This document shows positions 1 through 9,481 of a DNA stretch of 64,000 nucleotides, piece after piece (the first letter of the stretch is position 1; every line of letters starts with the position of its first letter). The DNA is from Spiroplasma syrphidicola EA-1. GTDB lineage: Bacteria > Bacillota_I > Bacilli_A > Mycoplasmatales > Mycoplasmataceae. Where the stretch lies: NCBI RefSeq assembly GCF_000400955.1, contig NC_021284.1, positions 682,001-746,000 on the forward strand. The letters run 5' to 3'. A program made the translations under genes and the position numbers. The notes beneath the pieces are model-generated. The model was not told where the DNA came from, searched no databases, and saw nothing but the letters and a program-made list of their open reading frames with translations.

Positions 1-891
1 ATCATTTGGAACATTAGTTAAATTTGAAAAATTATTTATCGTAACATCAGTTTTTAATGTTTTTAATTTAGCATAATAATAAACATTTATGAAAGAATTT
101 AAATCATATCTATAACTTCATGATTTAACGGAAATTATTGCTGAAGTTTGAGTAATATTCTCAATTAATAATTCTTTAATTACTAAATCTGGGTTTTGTA
201 GTTTCGCTGCATTTAAAATCGTTTCTTCCCGATTATCATCAATTTCCCCTAATTCAGGATTTTTTAAATGTTCATTCAAATTAATTCTTCAGTTTATAAT
301 AGGTGCTTGACCATTAACATTCTTATTCGCAAGGCTGGTAAAATATCATCCTAAAACACTTCCTATTGTTGCCAAAATTAAAATTAAAGCTAACACTATA
401 CCTAATAGCATTTTTTTAAACTTTAACAGATGAAAATCATGACGATTTAAAATCGCCATTTGTTGATTAAAATTACGTTGCATCATTAAATTATTTGTTT
501 TTATTAATTGTTGGGCAATTGCATATGTTTCTTCTTTATTATTAACTGTTAACTGATTACTTTTATGCTTATTTTCTTTAATCCGATCAATTGTCGTTTG
601 TGACAATATTAATTTATCATTAGCAATTTTTATTTTTGGTGAACCATCACCATTATATAAATCTTCTTTTCAAAAGAAAACATAAGAATCTTTTTTACAA
701 AAAATAAACGCTAACGGAACCAAACCATTATCATTATCAATACTACGTTCCTTATCAACATAACAAGCAAATAATTTTAAATCCTTTAAATCTTTTATCG
801 GATTCTTTTTTGCTGCAGTAATAACTTTTTTAAACTTTTCCTGACAATTATTACACATACTATCATAAAAAATTTTTTCTTTATTTTCCAT
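1..891 (-). CDS. Membrane protein with N-terminal CxxC, 3' end outside window
   Basis: I do not recognise a family. The N-terminal half (residues 1-165) is predicted to be cytosolic and carries a CNNC motif at about residues 13-16 that could bind zinc. It is followed by a basic stretch and one strong membrane helix around residues 167-190. The C-terminal part, at least 115 residues, is then probably outside the cell and runs off the window. Two UGA codons (at 670 and 346) are read as tryptophan. The start at 891 is preceded by a GGAGA ribosome site. Transcription would come from the intergenic region to 1035, which contains a repeated ACCAAAATTT element also found upstream of the gene at 59247. 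The protein could be a surface sensor or anchor; function is unknown. Confidence 0.75.
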
Positions 892-1035
892 ATTTGTTTC
901 TCCAATTGATACAATAAAAAATTCTAAATATTATTAATTATATATCTTTTGCTTTTTAAAAAATAAAAAAAGATTATAAATCAATTATATTTACAAATTT
1001 TTTTTGGTAAATTTTGGTAAATTGTCATTTAAATG

Positions 1036-1076
1036 AAAAAATAGTGAATTATGATAGATTAGTTCACTATTTTTTT
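1036..1076 (-). terminator. Terminator of the CorC/HlyC gene
   Basis: A 13-bp perfect stem (AAAAAATAGTGAA with TTCACTATTTTTT) encloses a 14-nt loop, 40 bases after the stop of the gene ending at 1115. The A/T ends of the stem provide the U-run on the minus strand. Confidence 0.8.
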
Positions 1077-1114
1077 AATTTAATCTCATTTCATTCCATT
1101 TTTTACTGAAATTA

Positions 1115-2446
1115 CTAATCTTCTAAATCATCATCAGGTTTTAAATCAGTTAATGATTCAATTTCAAACATTATTCCTTTCACATTACCACGACGGGTTT
1201 TTTTATTATTAATCCGAAAGGCATAATTATGATAAATAAATTCATTAGCACTCAGATTAGGATTTTTAATATCATAATTTGTTTGGCTGATAAACCATTG
1301 GTATAATGTTTGTCCCTGTGTATCTGGTGGGGCGGCAATTTGAAGATATTTTTGGAAAACTTTTGGGACACGCATATTACCATTAATTCAGAACATATGG
1401 TGACCAATTTCTTTCACTGATCCAGTTTCATCATCTTCATCATAGATTTCCCCAACTAGTTCTTCTAAAATGTCTTCCATTGTCACAACTCCTAAAAAAT
1501 CATTACTATCTTTACTTGAACTAACAATTGCCATATGAACTTGTTCTTGTTGCATGATTTCTAAGGCATCATCTAGCTTTAAATAACGCGATAAAAAAAT
1601 TGGTTCCGTTGATAATTTTTTAAAATCAAGTGTTTCATGGTCAATTAAGGCAATAAAAACATCCTTAATATTTAACAGACCAATTACTAAATCAGTTTTG
1701 CGATCTAAAACTGGCATCCGGGTATAACGCTCTTCTTTATAAAAAGTTTGTAATTCCCGTCATGGAATATCTGAATAAATTCATTTTACTTTATTCTTTT
1801 GGCGCATAACTGAACCAACATTTTTTTCATCAAAAACAATTGCTGATTCAATTAATTTTTTTTCATTTTTTTCTAATACCCCTTCTGATTCAATTGTTGA
1901 GATTAATTCTAACAATTCATTTTCGGTTGTAGATACTCCAGCATGGTGTTTTTTTATTACTAAAACTCATGTAAATGGATAAACTAGAATTTTTCAAAAG
2001 GTTAAAATATAAGCTGCAAAAATTGAAAACTTTTCTGGAAAACGTTTGGCAATTGTTTTTGGGACTAATTCCCCAAAAATTAAAACGATAACCCCAATCA
2101 CAGCGGTTGCGACTCAGGTTGCTGTTTCAGCATTATTAATAATATTGGTAAAAAATAAGGTTCCAATTGTTGCTAACGCAGTATTGACTAAGGTATTAAT
2201 AATTAAAATTGTTGCTAAAGTACGGTCATAGTCTTTGACAAACTTATAGACGCGTTTGGCCTTTTTAATACTACGTTTTTTTGCTTTTGGACTATTAATT
2301 TGTAATTTTCCCCGCGCCATTTGTTTTAACCGAATTACATTAATTGAGGTAATTGCTGTTTCTGAGGCGGAAAAAAAAGCTGATAAAATCAACAAAATAA
2401 TCATTAGAGGTAACAAAACCACAAAAATGGTGGTGGTGTCAATCAT
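1115..2446 (-). CDS. CNNM/CBS-domain membrane protein (CorC/HlyC family)
   Basis: A 443-residue protein with the standard order of this family: an N-terminal membrane domain of about four helices (DUF21/CNNM; first helix about residues 5-30, GELVPKTIAKRFPEK near 120), then a CBS pair (VTMEDILEELVGEIYDEDDE closes the second CBS), then a short C-terminal transporter-associated domain. Family members are implicated in Mg2+ or Co2+ efflux and tolerance; the older hemolysin name does not imply haemolysis. UGA is read as tryptophan at several points. The gene stands alone, with an upstream region of about 165 bases that also holds the terminator of the preceding gene, and with its own terminator at 1036. 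The family assignment is firm, the transported ion is not. Confidence 0.88.
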
Positions 2447-2543
2447 TTATTTACATCTCCTTTTGTATTTAATTAATAATATACTTGATTTTTATTTTTT
2501 TGCAAGTTTTCATGAAAAATTGAGAAAAACCATAAAAATAAAA

Positions 2544-2567
2544 AAATAGAATTTATTAATTCTATTT
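2544..2567 (-). terminator. Terminator of the membrane gene ending at 2613
   Basis: A 10-bp perfect stem, AAATAGAATT with AATTCTATTT around a 4-nt loop, is followed in the minus direction by a T-rich tract. It lies 46 bases past the stop of the preceding minus-strand gene. Confidence 0.7.
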
Positions 2568-2612
2568 ATAGATTGATTTAAAGTTGAAAAACCCAAGAAA
2601 ATAAGTACTTGG

Positions 2613-3368
2613 TTAAATTTGTTTTCCCTTCTTACTACGAAGATTACTTAAAAAATTTAGCAAAATTGCCAATGATATAGTAACTAATAGTAAGGCAAAG
2701 ATGGCTAAGAAAAAAAGCGGATAGCCAACATTTGCTGGGTCGATTTGATCATAGGGCATTGGGGTAAATGGTTCACCTTTATCAGAAGGAAAATAAGTCA
2801 CTAACATAACTCATCGTAAAAAAACATAAGTGACATAGATAATTAGTAAAGGTAAATTATATCAACAATATTTTTGACAATATTGTTTTGTACTAATTTT
2901 ATTGGTTGTAAATAAAAAATAATAGGCCAAAATAATGATTGGAATTAGCATGTGTTCAAAGACTGATTTAATAATTTTATATCAAGTGTTAAAACCAACA
3001 ATGCTTTGGGGTGCAATTGCAAAAGTTAAAGTAAAAATTAAAAAACTAATTAGATTTAAAGTCACAATGCGGGTCAAATTATTTTTCCCCGTTATTCAAG
3101 TTGGCATTGTTTTAGTATGGCAATTAATTCAATTCAAGAACCCATAACACGATGTTGCTAATGCAATTCAAACTGATAAATAAATTGATTGGTTAATAAT
3201 TGAATAATCAAAATTACGGGTTTGTTCACCATATTGACTATCCATTATTATTGTTGAAAAAAATAAATCTAGAAGAACACAAAATAATGGTACCAAGGCA
3301 AAAATAACAAATAAACCATACTTGATTTTTGCACTATGGCGCGTTAAAAAATGTAATTCTTGTTTCAT
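2613..3368 (-). CDS. Six-helix membrane protein, DUF1600/Pr6Pr-like
   Basis: A 251-residue protein with about six membrane helices and short loops. It resembles the gene at 53841-54791 in layout and local motifs: a helix beginning E/Q-H-x-L-x-P (here FEHMLIPIIILAYYFLF, about residues 142-158) and a late extracellular loop with a PYD motif and a PxxxxxxF helix start. That pattern recalls the DUF1600 / FAR-17a-AIG1-like membrane proteins; this is from memory and not verified. The start is supported by an AGGAG site 10 bases upstream. Its leader contains a cluster of G-runs (see 3458-3476). A role in lipid or acyl chemistry is possible but unproven. Confidence 0.7.
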
Positions 3369-3835
3369 AATTTAAAATCTCCTGTATAAATAAAACTTTG
3401 GAATATACTTCGATTAAAAATAAAATTTTTATTAAAATGATAAAGTACTAACTTTTTCCAACCCTGCTCCCCACCCAACTACTGATTTAAAAAGTAATAA
3501 GTAGCTTTGTTAAAATACTTTATTTACTTGGCAAAAGTTTACTTGGTTGTTAAATTAATATTAAAATAACTGGTTTATTTAAGGATAAATAATATCTTAT
3601 TAGTTTTTCCTGCTTTAAAAGATTCCATAATTAGTTTTTAATTTTTCATAGGATAATACTATCATTTTCAAAATTAAATTTAAGGGTTATTTTTTTAAAA
3701 AAAGCTTGGTTTAGAAAAAAATGGTATATTTTGGTGTGTTTTTTTGAAAGATATTTAATAAAAATCTTTTAAAATTAAGAAAAATACGGTATAGTATAGT
3801 TATGACTAAAACTAGTACAGGAGGCCACAGGTTTT
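3369..3835. other. Intergenic region between divergent genes
   Basis: These 467 bases separate the minus-strand membrane gene from the plus-strand lipoprotein gene. I find no convincing open reading frame on either strand. It contains four C-runs at 3458-3476 (G-runs on the minus strand, in the leader of the gene at 3368) and a plus-strand promoter next to the lipoprotein gene, with TATAGT at 3795-3800 and AGGAGG at 3819-3824. The rest is AT-rich sequence with no structure I can name. Confidence 0.6.
3795..3824 (+). promoter_or_regulatory. -10 box and ribosome site of thioredoxin-like lipoprotein
   Basis: TATAGT at 3795-3800 is a good -10 element with an AT-rich -35 region; the predicted transcript starts near 3807. 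AGGAGG at 3819-3824 lies 11 bases before the ATG, slightly longer than usual spacing. Confidence 0.5.
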
Positions 3836-4477
3836 ATGAAAAAAATATTAACATTATTGTCAGCAACAGCCTTTATGACCACAACAGCAACAAGCGTTGT
3901 CGCTTGTTCACAAAATAATATGAAATACTATACAGAATTTATGTCAAAAGTAAATAAAGGTGACACCTTTGTAATGTTTGTTTCAGCAGATGACTGTCCT
4001 TATTGTACTGTAACAAAAGCAACAACAATTAAAGAATTATATAATAATGGCCAAGGAACACAAGTTTTTAAAGACTATTTAGCTGGTAATGAGGGTAATC
4101 AATATGGATTAGAAACATATTATGATGCTGAAAAAGATCAAAAAGTCATTGAAGATTTAACAAATTCATACTTATATATTGCTGATGCAAAAGAACATTC
4201 AGGAATATGAGAACAAAAAGGATTTAATAAAATTGCCGATTGAGTCGTAACCCAAGAGAGAAATAATAAATTAATTAATGGCGAAATTGATAAAACAATT
4301 ACTGTCCAATCAGTATTTGGAAGTAACGCAACGCCTTTCTTCTTATATATTAAACAAGGTCAATATATGGGGTTTGAATTTGATAGTTTTGGGACATGAC
4401 AAGACCCACCTAAAGTTGGAAATGATAAATATTTTACCAAATTTATTGACCATATGGTTCTTGAAAATTGAAGATAA
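3836..4477 (+). CDS. Thioredoxin-fold lipoprotein with CPYC motif
   Basis: A 213-residue predicted lipoprotein. The signal peptide (MKKILTLLSATAF...) ends in the lipobox SVVAC, so the protein should be anchored to the outer face of the membrane by Cys24. The mature part holds DDCPYCTVTKATT near residue 55, a C-x-x-C thioredoxin/DsbA-type active site preceded by a beta strand (TFVMFVSA), and later SNATPFFLYIKQG, which fits the cis-proline region of the thioredoxin fold. It would be a surface thiol-disulfide enzyme or reductase. The gene is monocistronic and convergent with the regulator at 4511. UGA tryptophans occur in the C-terminal half. Confidence 0.85.
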
Positions 4478-4478
4478 T

Positions 4479-4512
4479 AAAAAAATACTCATTATAATCT
4501 GAGTATTTTTTT
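4479..4512. terminator. Bidirectional terminator
   Basis: AAAAAAATACTCA and TGAGTATTTTTTT form a 13-bp stem with an 8-nt loop. It sits between two convergent genes and would serve both; its last bases touch the stop codon of the minus-strand regulator. Confidence 0.85.
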
Positions 4513-5290
4513 ATTCTTCAATAATATTTATCATTGAATTTAAAATAATAAGTAAACTTTCATAAATTGTTTGGTGGGTATAAATTTTTTGTTTGTCATT
4601 AATTAAAATTGGGGTTGTTGTGATAATATCTTTTACCTTATCAACCGTATTTGCTTTTGTAATTATTTTAATATTTTTAAAAGAGAATTCTTCAATTTTT
4701 TGTTTGATTAAATTTATCAAATAAGTTGAATTGTGATCTAAAACAAATAAGATAATTAAATCATTTGGTTGCAGGCGTTCAAAAAATTTTTTTGCAATAA
4801 AATTTAAACAAGTTAAATATGAATCATAACTTGAAATTATTAATTGATGATAAAAATTTAGCAATAAGGCGTAATAATTTTGTTCACCAATAATATAAAC
4901 CTTGGCCACGCTAGTAAAAAGATCACGTAATTCAACAATTGCCGTTTGATTAGAAGATAGTACTTCTGATACTAAAAGTTTATGTTTGGCTAATAAATTA
5001 TTTATCTTTTCATCTGTTAGGGTCATTTCCTGATTAAAGTTGCTTTGTTCATTGTCGCCTTCAGAGCGAAATAAAATGTAAAATTCTTTTCATCCTGTAA
5101 AACCTAAGGATTTACAAAATTTTGTTACCGAAGAAATACTTGTAAATGAAGCATTTGCAATATCATTAATAATAATATTTGTCTTAATTTTTGTTAATTC
5201 TAAAATTGTTTTGGCAATAATAGTTCTAACACTTTCATCATTACGAATAACTATTTCTTCTAATTTCTCATGAATTATTTTTTTGTCCAC
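4511..5290 (-). CDS. MurR/RpiR-type transcription regulator
   Basis: A 259-residue regulator. The N-terminal 75 residues form the RpiR helix-turn-helix, with the typical segment NDIANASFTSISSVTKFCK, KSLGF marking the end of the recognition helix. The rest is a degenerate SIS-like sugar-phosphate fold (VYIIGEQNYYALLLNFY). There is no ATG at the start: two in-frame GTG codons, 5299 and 5290, are possible. I choose 5290 because AGGTGGG lies 4 bases before it. The leader and ribosome site are G-rich (5295-5310). A TATAAT-like box occurs further upstream. The effector is unknown; related proteins sense phosphosugars. Confidence 0.8.
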
Positions 5291-5418
5291 TATACCCACC
5301 TATCCATCCCATTTAATATTTTCGAGGTAAAACATCCGGAATAATCATTACTCGAATTATATTAAAGATTGATACTAAATGGAATGAAAAAAAATTGAGA
5401 GATTATTAAAATATTTTA

Positions 5419-5544
5419 CTAATCATACATGACAGTTCGTTCTTTAACTACTTCTTCAATTTTTGTTAAAATAATGAATAAATCTTCAAAAGCAAAATTT
5501 TCAATTTGGTTACATATTATTTGGATACTATTTTTTCCACTCAT
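5419..5544 (-). CDS. Small protein, 41 residues
   Basis: This short reading frame lies alone between the DeoR gene (ending 5628) and the RpiR gene. It has a strong AAAGGAGG ribosome site 2 bases before its ATG. The peptide is acidic-amphipathic with a central helix-like segment (NFAFEDLFIILTKIEEVV) and one cysteine. No family is recognised. The strong ribosome site and position are the only support, so it may be a real small protein or a chance frame. Confidence 0.5.
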   Translation of the reverse strand: MSGKNSIQIICNQIENFAFEDLFIILTKIEEVVKERTVMYD

Positions 5545-5627
5545 AACCTCCTTTCGTCAAATATTTACCAGAGGAAAAATCTTTATCCTTTATTAAAAAA
5601 ACATTGAACCAATTAATGCCAATGTTT

Positions 5628-6377
5628 TTAAATAATATTTATTTTTGCTAAAGTTTTCTTTTTAATGGAATCTGGATTATCTGTTATCAGAGAAGTTAAA
5701 TTGTCAAGATGATAGAACTGGTAAAAACCGGTTTTACCAATTTTGCTACTATCAATTAAGGCAATTTTTGTCTGAACTTTTGCTAGCGCTGCTAATTCTA
5801 CACGAGCTTCTTCTTCATTTGTTTTATAAATGTTTCCTTTATGGTCAACATGACTAGCCGTAAAAAATACTTTTGTAAAGTTGATTAAAGCTAAACTTTC
5901 TTCACAAAATGATCCGTAAAAACTTGCCCCATTTTTATTTCATTTACCACCAACTAAAATTATGTAATTAATATTTGGATTTTGTTCTAGTAAATTTAAA
6001 ATTCGATAAGAATTTGTTATTACTTTTACAGGTCTTGAAATACGACTGACAAATAATTCACATGTTGATCCACTGCCAACAAAAATAAAGTCATTTTGTT
6101 GTAAATAAGTTTCAGCTTTTTGAGCGATAATAATTTTTTTATCAAAATTTTCAACAAGTTCTTCTTTATCCGTAATTTGGTTTTTTAAACCTATAAAATT
6201 AACACCACCATAAAATAATTCGATAATTCCCTCGTGTTCGATTTGTTTTAAATCACGACGAGTAGTTGTTGAAGAGATTCCATTCTTTTTTGCATACTCT
6301 AAGATGTCTTGCATATTATGAAAACTTTTTGTACATAGATACGACAAAAATAGTTTTTTTCGTGCAAACCGATGCAT
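5628..6377 (-). CDS. DeoR/GlpR-family transcription regulator
   Basis: A 249-residue protein with a DeoR winged helix at the N terminus: ISSTTTRRDLKQIEHEGII followed by LFYGGV, the standard hinge of this family. The C-terminal part is the phosphosugar sensor domain, with the loop VGSGSTCELF (family GAGTT) and TNSYRIL. The ATG at 6377 has a GGAG site 10 bases upstream. It is a paralogue of the regulator at 13497, but no sugar genes adjoin it, so its targets are unknown. A TATAAT promoter lies near 6460, just after the uvrC stop. Confidence 0.85.
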
Positions 6378-6480
6378 TTATATATGTCTCCTTTGTTTAA
6401 TAATTCTCATGGTCCAATTTCATGTTTAGTTTTATCCGCGATACAAACATAAACATAGTTTTATTATAACAAAAATAAAA

Positions 6481-8250
6481 TTATTTAATAGTTTGCAAGG
6501 TATTTTGTAATGCTTTTACCGTATTTTTATTTTTAATAATTTCATTTAACTGTTCCGAAGAAGCTGCAATGATATCTTTAATTGTTGGAAAATTAGCTTG
6601 TAGTTGTTTAATTTTTTGGGGTCCCAGCCCTGGTACTTGGTCTAGAATACTACTAATCAGCCCCCGACTTTGACGCTTACGAAAACTGGTAATTGCAAAA
6701 CGATGGACATCATCTTGCATTTTTGTTAAAAACAAAAATAATTTATCATCTTTTGGTAAATAAACTTCCTGGCGATTAACATCTAATAAATGATCAGTAC
6801 GGTGTTGCTTGTTTTTAACTAAACCAATTACCGGAATCGTTAACTGCAAAGCTTGTAATTCTTTTCGGCAAGCATTAACTTGCTGAATCCCCCCATCCAT
6901 TATAATTAAATTAGGCAAGGCCCCATTTGTTGTTAAAATTTTTTGATAGCGGCGAGCCACAACATTGGCAATTCTCGCCCCATCATCTTGTTGGGGAATA
7001 TCAATATGATATTTACGATAATCATTGCGTGAAGGCTTACCATTCTTATAGGTAATAGCAGCCCCTGTCACATATTCGTCTTGGATATTTGCAATGTCAA
7101 TCATTTCAATTAAATATGGGATTTCTGGTAACTGTAAAAGGTCTTGCAATTTCGTTAGAACTTCTGGTGTTTGCTGTTCTAATGCTTGGCGCTTGATTAT
7201 TTGTTGATAAGTTTCTTGGCTATTACTATTTGCTAAATTCATCATAATTTTTTCCGTTTTAGTTTTTGGATAAAAAAAGTGGGCCCCATATAATAATTCT
7301 AATTCGGTTGATTCAATCATTTCATTAATAAAGATTTTGGGTGGCAATGCTGTTTTGTCGTAAAGTTCTTGTAAATAAAGGCGCACGGTTTCTTGAAACT
7401 GCTCTTGTTGGCAAACTAAAAATTCGCTATCTTTATAACTTAATTTTCCCTGGCGATAAAATAAGGTTGTTATTACTAGGTAGTCATCTTGATAATAAAT
7501 CCCAATCACATCAAGATTATCTTTTTTTGCTAAAAATTCAACATTTTGATCAGAAATTGACCAATCTAAGCGGCGAATTAATAATTTTAGTTTATTAGCT
7601 TCTTCAAACTGTAAATTTTGAGCTGCTTGGTGCATTTTAAGCGTTAATAAATCTTTTGTATCATCATTTTTCCCACTAAAAAAATGGCGGACCCTTTTAA
7701 TCATATCAAGATAGTATTGGGCTGGAACATCTTGAAAACAAGCCCCAGAGCATTGTTTAATGTGATAATAAAGGCATGGTTTACCTAAATTCCCTTGGCA
7801 ACGACGTAACGGATATAACCGTTCTAAAACCTTCATAATTTCGCGGGCATGACTACCATCAGGAAAAGGACCAAAAGCATAGCTATATTTTTTGGGGATT
7901 TTTCGTAAATATAAATACTGCGGATCTTTTTCTTTTGTAATGATAATATAGGGATAATGTTTGTCGTCATTTAATAAAATATTGTATTTGGGTTTATGTT
8001 GTTTAATTAAATTATGTTCTAAAATTAAAGCTTCTTTTTCGGTTCCCGTAATAATCGTTTCTAAGCGGGTAATTTCTTGAACTAGTTTGGTTGTTTTATA
8101 ATTATAGACTTTATTAAAATAAGAACTAACGCGATTTTTGAGATTTTTGGCTTTTCCAACATATAAAATTTGATTTTTATCATTGTAAAAAAGATAGCAC
8201 CCTGGTTTTGTTGGTAATTGATTAACTTGTTCTTTCAAAGAAATTGCCAT
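6481..8250 (-). CDS. uvrC: UvrABC excinuclease subunit C
   Basis: UvrC makes both incisions in nucleotide excision repair. All domains are present in 589 residues: GIY-YIG nuclease (PTKPGCYLFYNDKNQILYVG at about 13-32), the cysteine cluster CQGNLGKPCLYYHIKQCSGAC around 150-170 that binds an iron-sulfur cluster in studied homologues (two parts of a longer stretch), the UVR helix pair that contacts UvrB (about 195-230), the RNase H-like second nuclease (MIDIANIQ), and C-terminal helix-hairpin-helix motifs (LDQVPGLGPQKIKQL). An upstream ATG at 8340 is in frame, but the conserved protein begins at MAISLKEQ, with AAGGGTG before it, so I use 8250. Confidence 0.95.
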   Translation of the reverse strand: MAISLKEQVNQLPTKPGCYLFYNDKNQILYVGKAKNLKNRVSSYFNKVYNYKTTKLVQEITRLETIITGTEKEALILEHNLIKQHKPKYNILLNDDKHYPYIIITKEKDPQYLYLRKIPKKYSYAFGPFPDGSHAREIMKVLERLYPLRRCQGNLGKPCLYYHIKQCSGACFQDVPAQYYLDMIKRVRHFFSGKNDDTKDLLTLKMHQAAQNLQFEEANKLKLLIRRLDWSISDQNVEFLAKKDNLDVIGIYYQDDYLVITTLFYRQGKLSYKDSEFLVCQQEQFQETVRLYLQELYDKTALPPKIFINEMIESTELELLYGAHFFYPKTKTEKIMMNLANSNSQETYQQIIKRQALEQQTPEVLTKLQDLLQLPEIPYLIEMIDIANIQDEYVTGAAITYKNGKPSRNDYRKYHIDIPQQDDGARIANVVARRYQKILTTNGALPNLIIMDGGIQQVNACRKELQALQLTIPVIGLVKNKQHRTDHLLDVNRQEVYLPKDDKLFLFLTKMQDDVHRFAITSFRKRQSRGLISSILDQVPGLGPQKIKQLQANFPTIKDIIAASSEQLNEIIKNKNTVKALQNTLQTIK

Positions 8251-8322
8251 TATTATTTTCACCCTTAGTAAATATTTTCTTAAGAATATCATAACATTTT
8301 TATTTAGGAAAAAAGGCAATAA

Positions 8323-8350
8323 AAAAAACATTTTATGCAAAATGTTTTTT
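8323..8350 (-). terminator. Terminator of the 98-residue gene
   Basis: AAAAAACATTTT and AAAATGTTTTTT form a 12-bp stem with a 4-nt loop, about 18 bases after the stop at 8368, in the minus direction. Confidence 0.75.
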
Positions 8351-8367
8351 TTATTTTTATTGAAGAA

Positions 8368-8664
8368 TTATTTAACTTCGTAATTTCTAATACTATAATC
8401 AATAGCATTAGTAAATTTGTTTTGACGTTCTTTGTAAGTTAATTTAATTTCTGCGATTGGGCCTTCAAATGCTGTTTTTAAACTGTGAGCAGTTGCATCT
8501 CAAGCGATACAGTGTACTTCTTGACCATTGTCTAAAACTCAGAATTCAAATAAGTCATGTGTATCTCCTTCTTTAGAAGTAATAGTTTTGAAGTTAGTTC
8601 CTTTTTCTGCTACTACTGAAAAATCATTTGTAATGAAATTTGGTTGATTAAATTCTCTGTTCAT
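8368..8664 (-). CDS. Small conserved-looking protein, 98 residues
   Basis: I cannot name this protein. It is 98 residues, soluble and mixed beta in character, with alternating hydrophobic strands (DLFEFWVLDNGQEVHCIAWD) and a basic C-terminal tail. The pattern could fit an OB-like or beta-barrel fold, but this is weak inference. GGAG lies 6 bases before its ATG, it has its own promoter region (8665-8860) and its own terminator, so it is expressed alone. A short direct repeat, TTAGAGATA twice, lies in its upstream region near 8733-8750. Confidence 0.7.
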
Positions 8665-8821
8665 ATCTTTTCTCCTTCATTAATTCGACAAGAATTTGTA
8701 TATTATGTTTAAAATATTATTCAATAAAACTAATGTTAGAGATATTTAGAGATATATAATTAATAATTTTAAAAAACATACTACCTTTAGTATAACATAA
8801 CTATCTTTAATAAAAAGAAAA

Positions 8822-8855
8822 AAAACTACTTTTTATTGTCTTAAAAAGTAGTTTT
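8822..8855 (-). terminator. Terminator of the infC-rpmI-rplT operon
   Basis: AAAACTACTTTTT and AAAAAGTAGTTTT give a 13-bp stem with an 8-nt loop directly after the rplT stop codon, with T-rich sequence on the minus strand. Confidence 0.85.
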
Positions 8856-8858
8856 AGA

Positions 8859-9218
8859 TTAATTTTTTAAAGCTTTTTTTGATTCTTCAACTAATAATTT
8901 AAATTCACTTGGATTATTAATTGCGATTTCTGATAACATTTTACGGTTAACTTCAATATGAGCTTTATTTAAACCATTCATAAACTGTGAATATGACATA
9001 TCATGTTCACGAACAGCGGCGTTAATTCTTTGAATTCATAATGAACGGAAATCTCTTTTACGTTGTTTACGATCACGATAAGCATAGCTTAATGATTTCA
9101 TTAATTGTTCTTTTGCTTTTTTATAATGTGTTGACTTTGTTCCAAAATATCCACTTGCTTGTTTAATAATTCTTTTACGTCTTTTTCTTGTGGCTGGCCC
9201 ACCTTTTACTCTTGCCAT
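8859..9218 (-). CDS. rplT: Ribosomal protein bL20
   Basis: A 119-residue L20, the usual length. The basic N terminus ([20 protein letters not shown]) and the globular end ([19 protein letters not shown]) are diagnostic. It binds 23S rRNA early in assembly of the large subunit. It is the last gene of infC-rpmI-rplT and ends in a hairpin terminator. In Firmicutes L20 represses this operon by binding its leader; a leader of suitable size precedes infC here. One UGA tryptophan (at 9036) splits the standard-code frame. Confidence 0.97.
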
Positions 9219-9243
9219 TTTCTTCTATCCTCCCTTTTAAAAA

Positions 9244-9438
9244 TTACTTTTGCAATAAGTTTTTTAATCTACTTTGATCTGTTTTATCCATTAAACTAGC
9301 TTTACGTAGATGGCGCTTTTGTTTTGTTGATTTATTTTGCGCTAAATGTGATGTATAAGCACTAGCAATTTTTCATTTTCCTGTCCCTGTTACTTTAACA
9401 CGTTTTGCTAATGATTTTTTTGTTTTCATCTTTGGCAT
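9244..9438 (-). CDS. rpmI: Ribosomal protein bL35
   Basis: A 64-residue, highly basic protein beginning [15 protein letters not shown] and containing [19 protein letters not shown], typical of L35. It lies 25 bases upstream of rplT and 43 bases downstream of infC, the conserved order in Firmicutes and Mollicutes. A good GGAA-type ribosome site precedes the ATG. Confidence 0.95.
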
Positions 9439-9481
9439 AATTTTGTTTCCTTTCTGCATTTCATTTCAATCATTTAATTAC

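Noticed and set aside
6481-8340. uvrC starting at 8340
   Set aside because: The extra 30 residues are hydrophobic, overlap the upstream terminator and have no ribosome site; the conserved start is 8250.
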